Below are positions 1 to 8,409 of a stretch of DNA of 64,000 nucleotides, in pieces (the stretch's first letter is position 1; every line of letters starts with the position of its first letter). The stretch covers positions 1 through 64,000 of the forward strand of contig CAPEBR010000011.1 in NCBI GenBank assembly GCA_948602995.1, written 5' to 3'. This stretch comes from an uncultured Dorea sp. Its GTDB lineage: Bacteria > Bacillota > Clostridia > Lachnospirales > Lachnospiraceae. Position numbers and translations under genes: made by a program. The notes under the pieces are model-generated. The model made no database searches. It had not been told where the DNA came from and was given only the letters and a program-made list of their open reading frames with translations.

Positions 1-28
1 AAACAAAAATCCACACGAAAAGAGATGA

Positions 29-402
29 GTTTGTATCTACCGCTTATTATACCTTAAAGATTCCATTTTTAATAGACTGTTTTTATATTTTCAGGATACC
101 TCGCTTAACGCGTTTTACTATACACTCAAAACAGATGCCTATGATCACTGCATTTTGAGCTTTGTTCCAAACTTTATGACCATGCCGCCCATAATGGCTC
201 CAACTACCTCAACGGACACTGTATGGTCAGTCTCCTGCTCTCCTTCCCAGTATGCCAGGATGGGAAAATCCTTTATCTTTCTGTCCCGGTGGGTTACCGG
301 CTCTGGGATAAGGAAACGAGCAAGCTCGCTTTGCCAAGAACCATTTCCTTTGACTGGGAGAATAGTAGTAGACAATGTAACGGATTTTGTGTTTTTCTCT
401 GA
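29..402 (+). pseudogene. Remnant of a DDE-type transposase
   Basis: No intact gene is present, but two adjacent reading frames together resemble a transposase of the kind common in Lachnospiraceae. Frame A (about 29-150) reads ...YLKDSIFNRLFLYFQD then NAFYYTLKTDAYDH. Frame B (about 151-402) reads FELCSKLYDHAAHNGSNYL, then NGHCMVSLLLSFPV and YLSVPVGYRLWDKETSKLA, which matches my memory of the DHAAHNGSNYLNGHCFVSL...GYRLW region around the catalytic core. A frameshift and internal deletion separate the frames, there is no start codon, and frame B ends at a stop at 400. Both the 5' part and the C-terminal half are missing. Family placement (IS4/IS1182-like) is from memory and uncertain; the decay is seen directly. 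Confidence 0.6.
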
Positions 403-603
403 AAATGGCAGACTGATTAATGCAGGAACTTTCCGTACAGAGCTTTTACGTTTGGTGGATTCTTATATGAACCGCCAATTCTTTCAGAGATGTTAGATTT
501 GTGAAAGAATGTGGTAAGATAAATATAGTATAGTCGGAAGTGTAAAGAAATAAGCCCGGGTATACTTAAGAACATATCTGCGGGGTGGCAGGAGGGATAC
601 GAG
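403..603. other. Spacer upstream of the ABC exporter
   Basis: No gene is supported here. A frame reading ELLRLVDSYMNRQFFQRC ends at 496 and may be more transposon debris. A TATAGT-like -10 element sits near 525-530, but no convincing -35 accompanies it. The ribosome binding site of the next gene (GGCAGGAGG, about 587-595) is clear. Confidence 0.3.
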
Positions 604-1311
604 ATGACGGTATTGCGGACAATTAATCTAAAAAAATATTATGGAACCGGTGACCGGGAGGTGAAAGCCTTAGACGGAATCAGCCTTGAGGTGGAGCGTG
701 GGGAGTTTCTCGCAGTCGTAGGGTCAAGTGGGAGCGGGAAGTCTACGCTTTTGCATATGCTTGGCGGACTGGACCGTCCGACTTCGGGAAAAGTCTTTGT
801 GGATGAAAAGGATATCTCCTCTCTCAGGGAGGACGCACTGTGCATATTCAGGCGCAGGAAGATCGGGTTTGTGTTTCAGAGCTTTAACCTGGTGCCAGTG
901 CTGAACGTGTATGAAAATATTGTACTCCCGGTAGAACTTGATGGGAACATTGTGGATGAGAAGTATGTGGACAGAGTAGTGGAAGCGCTGGGGCTTAAGG
1001 AGAAGCTTTTAAGCCTTCCGGGCCAGCTGTCGGGAGGACAGCAGCAGAGGGTGGCCATGGCGAGGGCGCTTGCGGCAAAACCTGCCATACTCCTGGCAGA
1101 TGAGCCTACCGGTAATCTGGACTCCAGGACGAGCCAGGATGTGCTGGGGCTTCTTAAGGTGACAGGAGAGAAATTCGGACAGACAATCGTCATGATTACC
1201 CACAATGAAGAGATTGCCCAGATGGCGGACCGGATTGTACGGATTGAGGACGGGAAAATCCGTGACGGGGAAAATACGGAAGGCGGTGACAAGTATGCAC
1301 AGGGTAAATAA
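604..1311 (+). CDS. ABC transporter ATP-binding protein (MacB/LolD type)
   Basis: ATPase subunit of a two-gene ABC system whose permease is the next gene. The 235 residues contain all ABC motifs: Walker A GSSGSGKST at residues 40-48, Q-loop FQSFN near 91, signature LSGGQQQR at 142-149, Walker B ILLADEP at 162-168 with the NLD D-loop, and H-loop ITHN near 200. The LSGGQQQRVAMARAL and ADEPTGNLDS wording is typical of the MacB/LolD/FtsE group, which drives mechanotransmission permeases rather than classical substrate channels. AGGAGG lies just upstream of the ATG. The gene end overlaps the permease start by 17 bp, indicating translational coupling. Substrate unknown; such pairs in Firmicutes often export or sense peptides and antibiotics. 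Confidence 0.93.
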   Translation: MTVLRTINLKKYYGTGDREVKALDGISLEVERGEFLAVVGSSGSGKSTLLHMLGGLDRPTSGKVFVDEKDISSLREDALCIFRRRKIGFVFQSFNLVPVLNVYENIVLPVELDGNIVDEKYVDRVVEALGLKEKLLSLPGQLSGGQQQRVAMARALAAKPAILLADEPTGNLDSRTSQDVLGLLKVTGEKFGQTIVMITHNEEIAQMADRIVRIEDGKIRDGENTEGGDKYAQGK

Positions 1312-3871
1312 TAAACGTGTACTGAACCGGATTGCCGACAGGACAAGAAAGGCGGGCAAGGCGCGCAATCTGATTGCGTCAGCCGCAATCATGCTCACTA
1401 CGGTTCTGTTTACTTCAGTATTTACAGTGGGAGGAAGTCTCGTTCAAAAACAGCAGGAGGCTACTATGCGCCAGGTGGGAGGAAGTTCCCACGCCAGTTA
1501 TAAGTACCTGACCCGGGAGGAGTATGATATTGTAAAGAAGGATGAGATGCTTAAGGAGATTTCTTACCGCATCCTGGTGGGGAATGTAGTAAATAAGGAG
1601 CTTCTCAAGCTTCACACAGAGGTCAGCTATTATGAAGACCTGGATGCCAGGTTCTGCTTCTGTTATCCGGATGAAGGAAGTATGCCCCAGCGGGCAGATG
1701 AGGTCGTAACAAGCGACCTGGTGTTAAAGGCCCTGGGTGTCCCATGTAAGATCGGCGAAAAGGTGTCTCTAACGATAGACACAGGAAAGGAAACCGTTGA
1801 GAAGACATTTACTCTGTGTGGATATTTTAAGGGGGACAGGATTGCGCAGGCGCAGGTTGCACTTGTATCAAGAAAATGTGCATCAGAGATAGCCCCCACG
1901 CCTTCTGCTTCGGCTATGGGAAAAAGTATAGACGGCACGGAATACGCGGGAAGGATTACAGCAGATTTTAATTTTTTTTCCAGCTTCCGGCTGAGCAGCC
2001 AGGTGGAGAAGCTGACGAAACGGTGCGGGTTTCCTGATACAGCGGAGGTTGGGATTAACTGGGCCTATATGGGCGACATGGGTATGGATGAGATTCTTTT
2101 AGTCATAGGTCTGCTTACCGTGATACTGATGTCAGGGTATCTGATTATCTATAATATTTTCTACATAAATGTATACCGGGATATCCGGTATTACGGCCTG
2201 CTGAAAACAGTAGGGACGACGGGAAGGCAGCTTCGCCGTATTGTGAGGAGGCAGGCGTACATTCTGTCCCTGTACGGCATTCCGGCCGGGCTCCTTATTG
2301 GGGCAGCAGTCGGAAAGCTGCTTCTGCCTGTTGTTATGAAGGAGCTGGTATTTTCGGATTCAGCGAATACAGAGGTGGCGCTAAATCCCGGCATCTTTGC
2401 GGGAGCGGCTGTATTCTCTTTCCTGACGGTAATGCTTGGCAGCATCAGGCCATGCAGGATGGCGTCAAAAGTTTCGGCTATAGAAGCGGTAAGGTTTACA
2501 GAAGGACAGAATACAGCAGCCGGGAAGCGGAAAACCAAAAAAACAAGGCGCGTGTGCCCGGGAGAGATGGCATTTCAGAATATAAAGAGAAACCGGAAAA
2601 AGGTGGTGCTGGTTGTGCTCTCCCTCTCGCTTGCGCTGGTGCTTTTAAACAGTATATATAGCCTTGTACAGGGATTTGACATTGACAGATTCGTCTCTGG
2701 CAGGATAGTCAGTGACTTTTCTGTCTCGGATGCCACGCTTGATAATTTTTCTGTTAATTTTGAATCTATTGTGAGGGATGGAGTGACAGATGAATTTATG
2801 GAGGAGCTGAAAAGCAGGGACGGAATCAGGGAGACTGGAAATATTTATATGAAGGAGATTGCTCCTGAATTCACGGATGAGGCGTATGCGCTCATCGAGG
2901 AACGGATCTTTGACAATCAGGATGCACAGAATACTCTTGAATATCTGGCAGGCAGTGAAGGAATGGCCCTTATAGATGACTTTAGGGAAAGCCGGTTTTT
3001 GGACGGTAAGGTATACGGAATCGGGCGGTCCGTGATGGAGAAGCTTGAAAATACGGACGGTGAGCCTGACTGGGAGAAGTTTTCAGAAGGAAAATATGTG
3101 ATTGCGACCAGATTCCGCACAGTGGAAGAAAAAGGGATTGATTATTTCCGTCCAGGTGAGAAGGTGACCGTGGCAAATGAGAAGGGAGAGAGCCGGGAAT
3201 ATGAGGTCCTGGCGGTGGCGGATATGCCATACTCCTGCGGGTTCCAGCATTTTGGAATGTTTGATTGCAATTATATTCTTCCGGAAGGGGAATACCTGGA
3301 TCTGATGGGAGCGCAGAATCCCATGCGGACGATCTTTGATGTGGAGCCAGAAGCAGAGGAAAGGACGGACGCATGGCTTTCCGATTACTGTGAAAATGTA
3401 AATCCGGATCTCACTTACCAGTCCAAAGCCTCTATGGTGGCAGAATTTGAACAATATATCAGGATGTATGCCATGGTTGGAGGTTTGCTGGTGCTTATCC
3501 TGGCGCTGATTGGAATTTTAAATTTTATCAATACCATGGTGACTTCCGTACTGTCAAGAAGGCAGGAATTTGCCATGATGGAGGTGGTTGGCATGACGGC
3601 AAGGCAGCTAAGAGAGATGCTCTTCTTCGAGGGAGAATGTTATGCATTGCTGGCCTTCGTCTTTGGAGCCCTGTTTGGCGCTATTCTGAATGTGACTGTG
3701 GTGCGCATGGCGGGAGAGGGCTTTTTCTTTTTTAAGTGGCATTTTACCATACTTCCTGTGTTCCTCTGTGCATTGCCGCTCTTTGCCATGGCGGCGGCAG
3801 TACCGGCTGTCTGCTGCCGGATGATCAGCCGGGTGAGTGTTGTGGAAAGGCTCAGAAGAGCAGAGGTCTGA
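1295..3871 (+). CDS. FtsX/MacB-like ABC transporter permease, 858 aa
   Basis: Membrane partner of the preceding ATPase. A longer frame opens at 1205 inside the ATPase gene, but the ATG at 1295 (MHRVNNKRVLNRIAD) is preferred: it is preceded by GGAAGG and places the first membrane segment (about residues 26-46) at the expected distance. After a large extracytoplasmic domain (about 50-265) come three membrane segments near 270-400 forming the first FtsX core (IRYYGLLKTVGTTGRQLRR is the coupling region). A second segment at about 435-455, another outer domain, and three C-terminal segments (about 700-850, with FAMMEVVGMTARQLREML) form the second FtsX core. This duplicated architecture is typical of Firmicutes MacB-type permeases. 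Likely role: efflux or sensing of an amphipathic compound; the substrate cannot be read. Confidence 0.88.
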   Translation: MHRVNNKRVLNRIADRTRKAGKARNLIASAAIMLTTVLFTSVFTVGGSLVQKQQEATMRQVGGSSHASYKYLTREEYDIVKKDEMLKEISYRILVGNVVNKELLKLHTEVSYYEDLDARFCFCYPDEGSMPQRADEVVTSDLVLKALGVPCKIGEKVSLTIDTGKETVEKTFTLCGYFKGDRIAQAQVALVSRKCASEIAPTPSASAMGKSIDGTEYAGRITADFNFFSSFRLSSQVEKLTKRCGFPDTAEVGINWAYMGDMGMDEILLVIGLLTVILMSGYLIIYNIFYINVYRDIRYYGLLKTVGTTGRQLRRIVRRQAYILSLYGIPAGLLIGAAVGKLLLPVVMKELVFSDSANTEVALNPGIFAGAAVFSFLTVMLGSIRPCRMASKVSAIEAVRFTEGQNTAAGKRKTKKTRRVCPGEMAFQNIKRNRKKVVLVVLSLSLALVLLNSIYSLVQGFDIDRFVSGRIVSDFSVSDATLDNFSVNFESIVRDGVTDEFMEELKSRDGIRETGNIYMKEIAPEFTDEAYALIEERIFDNQDAQNTLEYLAGSEGMALIDDFRESRFLDGKVYGIGRSVMEKLENTDGEPDWEKFSEGKYVIATRFRTVEEKGIDYFRPGEKVTVANEKGESREYEVLAVADMPYSCGFQHFGMFDCNYILPEGEYLDLMGAQNPMRTIFDVEPEAEERTDAWLSDYCENVNPDLTYQSKASMVAEFEQYIRMYAMVGGLLVLILALIGILNFINTMVTSVLSRRQEFAMMEVVGMTARQLREMLFFEGECYALLAFVFGALFGAILNVTVVRMAGEGFFFFKWHFTILPVFLCALPLFAMAAAVPAVCCRMISRVSVVERLRRAEV

Positions 3872-3890
3872 AATAGTAATCATGTTAGTA

Positions 3891-3920
3891 TTAGACTTTG
3901 GAGGGTGTACGTGTTATACT
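3891..3920 (+). promoter_or_regulatory. Possible sigma-A promoter
   Basis: TTAGAC (3891-3896), 18-bp spacer, TATACT (3915-3920), located 75 bp before the ABC-class ATPase gene. The -35 box is imperfect, so this is moderate evidence only. Confidence 0.4.
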
Positions 3921-3994
3921 GTATATGTTTGTAAGAGGGACTATTTCTCCATAATCCCTTACATCACAGTATGAAAAGAAAGGTGTAATCATTT

Positions 3995-5698
3995 ATGAAA
4001 ACAGCAGATGATCTGAGACAGCTCTTATATAGTATTGACAGGAAAGGGTATCCGGCTTACAAGGGCACAAAGGGCAGCTACCGCTTTGGAAAGTATGTGC
4101 TGGTCATTGACCATGTACAGGGAGATCCCTTTGCGGCTCCGTCTAAGCTTCATATTGAAGTGGCGGGAAAAACGGCGGGATTTCCAGACAGGCTTTATGA
4201 TAAAAAGCACAAACGCATTGCCCTGCAGGATTTTCTGACAAGATGCTTTGAGAAGCAGACAGCAGAATATTCCTTTCAGGCAAAAGGGTCAGGAAAAAGC
4301 GGAATCCTCTCTGTGACAAGATGCGGGCAGGAGATCTTAGAGCGAAGCGCCTGTACAGTAAATCCGGCAAACGGGGAAGTGACGGTCCGGTTCGAGGCCG
4401 GATTTCCTGCAAATGGAAGGACCATTAATGCAAGAGAACTTATGAAGATTTTATTTGATTTTCTTCCGGAGTGCGTAGAGAATGCTCTGCTTTACAAGAA
4501 TACAGACCGGGCCCGCGCAGAAAAAGTGATGGAACTTTCAGAAGACAGGGAGTACATCAGAAGTCGTCTTAAGGAGATGGGGCTTGTGGCATTTGTGGCA
4601 AACGGATCAGTGCTTCCCCGGGAATCAGGAGTGTCCCAGCGTCCCATGAAGGGGGCGGTGAAGTTCGTTTCCCCTAAGTCCATGGAGGTGTCCATGAACC
4701 TTCCTTATAAAGGAAAGATTGCCGGAATGGGGATAAAGAAGGGGATTACCCTCATTGTTGGCGGTGGCTATCACGGGAAATCCACGCTCCTTAAAGCGCT
4801 GGAGATGGGCGTATATCCCCACATTGCCGGCGACGGGCGGGAGTATGTGGTGACGGAGGACGGTGCGGTTAAGCTTCGCGCGGAGGATGGGCGGAGCATT
4901 AAGCGGACAGATATCTCTATGTTCATTAACGACCTTCCAAACGGAAAGGATACGAGAGCGTTTTCCACGGAAGATGCAAGCGGCAGCACTTCCCAGGCAG
5001 CGAATGTGGTGGAAGCGATGGAGGCAGGGGCAACGACCTTTTTTATAGATGAGGATACCAGTGCCACCAATTTTATGGTGCGGGATGAACTGATGCAGCA
5101 GGTGATTCACCGGAATATGGAGCCCATCACCCCGTTTATTGAAAGAATGCGGGATCTATACGAACTTCAGGGAATTTCCACGGTTCTTGTTGCAGGAAGT
5201 TCAGGAGCTTATTTTCAGGTATCAGACACGATCCTGCAGATGGACCGCTATATTCCGAAAGAGATTACAGCCCGGGCAAAGGAGGCGGCAGCCGCTTATC
5301 CTTCCCTTGGCCTGCCAAAGGAGCGGGTGAAAAAGCCGTCCTTTGATCGAAGGCCCCGGAGGAACCCGGGGATTGTCCACAAGGGCAGGATTAAGATTAA
5401 AACGATGGGAAAGGATGGCGTGCAGCTGAACCACGAGACCGTGGATTTAAGATATGTGGAGCAGCTTGCGGACTATGAGCAGCTTACCTGCCTGGGATAT
5501 ATGCTGAAGCATATGGAAGAGGAGATGCTGGACGGAAAGAGGACGGTTCAGGAGATAGTGGAAGGACTGCTGGGGGAGATGGAAAAGAAGGGCTTCGGGG
5601 CAGTAAGCGACGGAGGCTATCTGTCGGGGAATCTTGCCCTTCCTAGAAGGCAGGAGATTTATGCATGCGTGAACCGCTACAGGGGGCTTAAGCTTTGA
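3995..5698 (+). CDS. Predicted ABC-class ATPase (COG3044-type)
   Basis: 567-residue soluble protein matching the bacterial 'predicted ATPase of the ABC class' family. The N-terminal half (about 1-240) is family specific, including the segment YPAYKGTKGSYRFGKYVL. A P-loop GGGYHGKSTLL lies near residue 252, and a Walker B-like FIDEDTSATNFMVRDELMQ near 350. The central region carries NDLPNGKDTRAFSTEDASGSTSQ, a hallmark stretch of the family. There are no membrane segments and no partner permease, so it is not a transporter. Biological role is unknown; nucleic-acid or RNA-linked functions have been suggested only by ABC homology. Its stop overlaps the TTG start of trmO by 4 bp, so the two are co-translated and may both bear on RNA. 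Confidence 0.85.
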   Translation: MKTADDLRQLLYSIDRKGYPAYKGTKGSYRFGKYVLVIDHVQGDPFAAPSKLHIEVAGKTAGFPDRLYDKKHKRIALQDFLTRCFEKQTAEYSFQAKGSGKSGILSVTRCGQEILERSACTVNPANGEVTVRFEAGFPANGRTINARELMKILFDFLPECVENALLYKNTDRARAEKVMELSEDREYIRSRLKEMGLVAFVANGSVLPRESGVSQRPMKGAVKFVSPKSMEVSMNLPYKGKIAGMGIKKGITLIVGGGYHGKSTLLKALEMGVYPHIAGDGREYVVTEDGAVKLRAEDGRSIKRTDISMFINDLPNGKDTRAFSTEDASGSTSQAANVVEAMEAGATTFFIDEDTSATNFMVRDELMQQVIHRNMEPITPFIERMRDLYELQGISTVLVAGSSGAYFQVSDTILQMDRYIPKEITARAKEAAAAYPSLGLPKERVKKPSFDRRPRRNPGIVHKGRIKIKTMGKDGVQLNHETVDLRYVEQLADYEQLTCLGYMLKHMEEEMLDGKRTVQEIVEGLLGEMEKKGFGAVSDGGYLSGNLALPRRQEIYACVNRYRGLKL

Positions 5699-6387
5699 CG
5701 CTTAAGATAATTGCCCGTATCCACACAGATTTTCCTGAGAAATTCGGAGTGCCACGGCAGAGCGGACTTGCGGATACAAAAGGGAAGATCGTATTCGAGC
5801 CGGGATACCGCAGTCCGGATGCACTGAGGGGAATTGAGGAGTATTCCCGCCTTTGGATTCTGTGGGGATTTTCAGAGGTGTCAGAGGAGAGCTTCCGCCC
5901 CACGGTGCGTCCGCCCAGGCTCGGGGGCAATCAGCGGGTGGGCGTCTTTGCCACCCGCTCGCCCTTCCGACCGAATCCTATTGGGTTATCCTGTGTAAGG
6001 ATGGAAGGTGTGGAGAAGGGAAAAGAGGGCTGTGTCTTATGTGTATCGGGCGTGGATATGACAGACGGGACCCCGGTCTATGATATCAAGCCTTATCTGC
6101 CCTATGTGGATGCCTTTCCGGACGCACTGGGCGGATTTGCAGGAAGGGTGAAGGACTACAGGCTTTCCGTGGAATTTCCGGGGGAATGGCTTGAAAGAGT
6201 GCCAGAGGAACACCGGGAGGCGCTTCGGGAGATCCTGAGTCAGGATCCAAGACCGTCCTATCAGGACGATCCCCGGAGAGTGTACAAGATGAGTTATGCC
6301 GGAATGGGAATCTGCTTTACGGTGTCCGGGGAAATTCTGACCGTGCGTGAAGTTTCTGCTCTTGAGAAGGATGGAGGGTTAGCATGA
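5695..6387 (+). CDS. trmO: tRNA (N6-threonylcarbamoyladenosine-37 N6)-methyltransferase TrmO
   Basis: TrmO (YaeB/TsaA family) uses S-adenosylmethionine to methylate t6A37 in tRNA-Thr. Family segments are present in order: IARIHTDFPEKFGVPRQSGL at the N-terminus, SRLWILWGFSE, the invariant RPPRLGGNQRVGVFATRSPFRPN-like block (residues about 64-90), GLSCVRM, and VYDIKPYLPYVDAF. The length of 230 aa is normal for the family's longer form, whose C-terminal part completes the fold. The start is a TTG overlapping the previous stop (TTGA), with AGGGGG 8 bp upstream; the product begins TLKIIARIHTDF. Non-ATG start plus overlap suggests low, coupled expression with the ABC-class ATPase. Confidence 0.92.
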   Translation: MTLKIIARIHTDFPEKFGVPRQSGLADTKGKIVFEPGYRSPDALRGIEEYSRLWILWGFSEVSEESFRPTVRPPRLGGNQRVGVFATRSPFRPNPIGLSCVRMEGVEKGKEGCVLCVSGVDMTDGTPVYDIKPYLPYVDAFPDALGGFAGRVKDYRLSVEFPGEWLERVPEEHREALREILSQDPRPSYQDDPRRVYKMSYAGMGICFTVSGEILTVREVSALEKDGGLA

Positions 6388-6416
6388 AGACGGGTGTGAA
6401 GTGGGAAGACAGATTG

Positions 6417-6446
6417 TAGAAAGCAATTTTCAAACTCGCTCCAGGG
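6417..6446 (+). repeat. Short repeat with AGCAATTTTCAAAC core (copy 1)
   Basis: Shares AGCAATTTTCAAAC and CGCTC with the sequence at 19271-19299. In this copy the flanking arms are degraded (TAGAAAGC / GCTCCAG), so it no longer folds as well as the other copy. Confidence 0.5.
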
Positions 6447-6493
6447 ACAATAGCAGATGGAGCGGACAGAAACAAATACCAGGAGTGAATATT

Positions 6494-6757
6494 ATGGGGA
6501 AAAGAGAGCGTATGCCGCAGATTAAATTGTCGGAAGCCCAGAAGAAAAAACTGAGCGAGGAAATAAAGGCGTTTTATTTAGACGAGCGTGGAGAAGAGAT
6601 CGGCATGATTGAGCAAATACAGCTTTTGGATTTATTTGAACAGAAACTTGCGCCGGTTGTTTATAATAAGGCGCTTGACGATGCAAAGAGATGGTATGGA
6701 CAGATGATGGACAATCTGGAGTCCGATTATTATGCGTTATACAAAAATGAAGACTGA
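6494..6757 (+). CDS. DUF2164 family protein
   Basis: Small 87-residue cytoplasmic protein, charged and predicted helical. The block IKLSEAQKKKLSEEIKAFYL, the continuation DERGEEIGMIEQIQLLDLF, and YNKALDDAKRWYGQMMDNLE match the DUF2164 family, whose function is unknown. An in-frame start at 6401 would add 31 residues encoded by repeat sequence. The ATG at 6494 is chosen because AGGAG (6481-6485) sits 8 bp upstream and the family homology begins there. The gene stands alone between trmO and the Memo/AMMECR1 gene. Confidence 0.8.
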   Translation: MGKRERMPQIKLSEAQKKKLSEEIKAFYLDERGEEIGMIEQIQLLDLFEQKLAPVVYNKALDDAKRWYGQMMDNLESDYYALYKNED

Positions 6758-6830
6758 TTGGCAACTATTCGCGCATCTGCTGTGCCGGCCAGCGATGTAT
6801 GGCAAATAAGAAGCCAGGAGGAATAAGATT

Positions 6831-8210
6831 ATGATTACAGGAGCATTTATGGTTCCCCACCCACCGTTAATTATACCTGAAATCGGCAGGGGTGAGGAGA
6901 AAAAGATTCAGGCTACCGTTGATTCCTATCATGAGGCCGGACGCAGGATCGCATGTCTTAAGCCGGAAACAATTGTCCTGCTTACGCCGCATCAGGTTAT
7001 GTATGCGGATTATTTTCACATCTCGCCGGGAAAGTCGGCGAGAGGAGATTTCAGCCAGTTCAGGGCAGGACAGGTGAGGATCGAAGCAGAATATGATACC
7101 GAGTTTGTAGAAAATCTGTGTAAACTGGCAGAGGCCTGCGGACTGCCGGCGGGAATCTTGGGCGAGCGGGAGAGAAGACTGGATCACGGGGCAATGGTGC
7201 CCTTATATTTTGTGAACCAGTACTGGAGAAACTATAAGCTTGTCAGAATCGGACTCTCTGGACTTTCATTTACGGATCATTATGAACTAGGACAGCGCAT
7301 CCGTGAGACGGCAGGGGTGCTTGATCGGAATGCTGTAGTAATCGCCAGCGGGGATCTCTCCCACAGGCTTCTGACCGAAGGGCCTTACGGGTACAGGGCG
7401 GAGGGGTCGGAATATGACAGCTGTATTATGGATGTGATGGGAAAAGGAGAGTTTGGAAGACTGTTTGACTTTTCCGGGGATTTTTGTGAAAAGGCGGGGG
7501 AATGCGGGCATCGTTCTTTTCTCATTATGGCGGGGGCGCTGGACCGGTCAAAGGTTTCGGTCACACGGCTTTCCTATGAGGGACCCTTTGGCGTGGGTTA
7601 TGGGTGCTGCATGTACGAGGTGCTGGGAAAGGATTTACAGCGAAACTTTAAGGAGCAGTATGAGGAAAAGGAGCAAGAGAGGATCAGAAGGCAGAGAGAG
7701 GAAGAGGACGCATATGTGCGTCTTGCCAGGAAAACGATAGAGGAGTATGTGGCTGCAGGCAGAAAAATAGAAGTTCCAGAGGGACTTCCAGCGGAAATGT
7801 ATCACAGCAGGGCAGGAACTTTTGTCTCCGTTAAAAAGGAGGGAAGGCTTAGGGGATGCATCGGCACGATTCAGGCAGTGCATGGCTCTGTCGCGGAGGA
7901 AATTATTGAAAATGCAGTGAGCGCAGCCGCCCGTGACCCCAGGTTTCCCCCCATAGAGCCCGGGGAGCTGGGAAGGCTTGCCATCAGTGTGGATGTGCTT
8001 GGCAGTATAGAGAAAATTGATTCCAAAGAGGAGCTGGATGTAAAGCGGTACGGCGTGATCGTAACCAGGGGATTCCGCAAGGGTCTGCTGCTTCCGAATT
8101 TGGAGGGCGTGGACACGGTGGATGAGCAGATTGCCATTGCGAAGCAGAAGGCGGGAATCGGGGAAGAAGAGGAGACTGAACTGGAAAGATTTGAAGTAGT
8201 GAGACATTAA
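6831..8210 (+). CDS. AmmeMemoRadiSam system protein: Memo/LigB-like plus AMMECR1 fusion
   Basis: Two-domain protein of 459 aa. Residues 1 to about 270 form a class III extradiol-dioxygenase/Memo-like domain (GAFMVPHPPLIIPEIGRGE, LLTPHQ, DHGAMVPLYF, SGDLSHRL and the HRSF region provide the metal-site histidines and acids). Residues about 290-455 form an AMMECR1 domain with the hallmark LRGCIGTI and an AARDPRFPP block. The combination defines the AmmeMemoRadiSam system, normally completed by a radical-SAM enzyme encoded next door; the substrate of the system is unknown. Here no intact radical-SAM gene follows, only a short possible relic (8211-8340). AGGAGG at 6816-6821 precedes the ATG. Confidence 0.9.
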   Translation: MITGAFMVPHPPLIIPEIGRGEEKKIQATVDSYHEAGRRIACLKPETIVLLTPHQVMYADYFHISPGKSARGDFSQFRAGQVRIEAEYDTEFVENLCKLAEACGLPAGILGERERRLDHGAMVPLYFVNQYWRNYKLVRIGLSGLSFTDHYELGQRIRETAGVLDRNAVVIASGDLSHRLLTEGPYGYRAEGSEYDSCIMDVMGKGEFGRLFDFSGDFCEKAGECGHRSFLIMAGALDRSKVSVTRLSYEGPFGVGYGCCMYEVLGKDLQRNFKEQYEEKEQERIRRQREEEDAYVRLARKTIEEYVAAGRKIEVPEGLPAEMYHSRAGTFVSVKKEGRLRGCIGTIQAVHGSVAEEIIENAVSAAARDPRFPPIEPGELGRLAISVDVLGSIEKIDSKEELDVKRYGVIVTRGFRKGLLLPNLEGVDTVDEQIAIAKQKAGIGEEEETELERFEVVRH

Positions 8211-8340
8211 GTGTACAGCTTGCAGAGGGAAAAGATTCCGCTGCATATTATGTTTTTCCAGGACGCCGTATGGCAGACAGGGATGCAGCAGAGGCGGGGC
8301 GACAAGCTCCTGACAGGGAAACAGTTCATTGAGCTTTTTA
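8211..8340 (+). pseudogene. Possible 5' relic of a radical-SAM (AmmeMemoRadiSam) gene
   Basis: The 130 bp directly after the Memo-AMMECR1 stop is where the radical-SAM partner normally begins. In different frames it still encodes scraps reminiscent of that enzyme's N-terminal Cys-rich region: CILCFSRTPYGRQGCSRGG in one frame and VWQTGMQQRRGDKLL in another, compared with the family pattern CxxCFxxCxLxxGQTGxCxAR. The rest of the gene (about 250 codons) is absent and is replaced by the hairpin element at 8341-8393. This is recognition of weak, frame-shifted similarity, so it should be treated as a hypothesis. Confidence 0.35.
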
Positions 8341-8393
8341 TGATACAAGCATCAAAAGACCTTGCTTTTTCATGCCTGCATGAAAAAGCAAGG
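8341..8393 (+). repeat. Short copy of TGATACAAGC hairpin element, probable bidirectional terminator
   Basis: Starts TGATACAAGC, then a perfect 16-bp inverted repeat (8360-8375 / 8378-8393) with a 2-nt loop. It lies between convergent genes and probably terminates both. The reverse complement of 31159-31212 has the same order of TGATACAAGC, an A-rich linker and a CATGCNTGCATG hairpin, so the two are copies of one element family; this one lacks the remaining hairpins. Confidence 0.6.
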
Positions 8394-8409
8394 TAAAATG
8401 CAGTCTGTA

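Noticed and set aside
145..496. Two opposing small open frames (76 aa minus, 113 aa plus) at the left edge.
   Set aside because: Neither resembles a protein family, and a different frame in the same DNA reads as a transposase core, so both are by-products of a decayed gene.
7635..8348. 237-aa minus-strand open frame opposite the AMMECR1 domain.
   Set aside because: Entirely antisense to a clear protein domain and without family resemblance.
8211..8396. 61-codon open frame after the Memo-AMMECR1 gene.
   Set aside because: It starts with GTG directly at the previous stop, has no ribosome binding site and runs through a perfect hairpin repeat; better explained as relic plus terminator.
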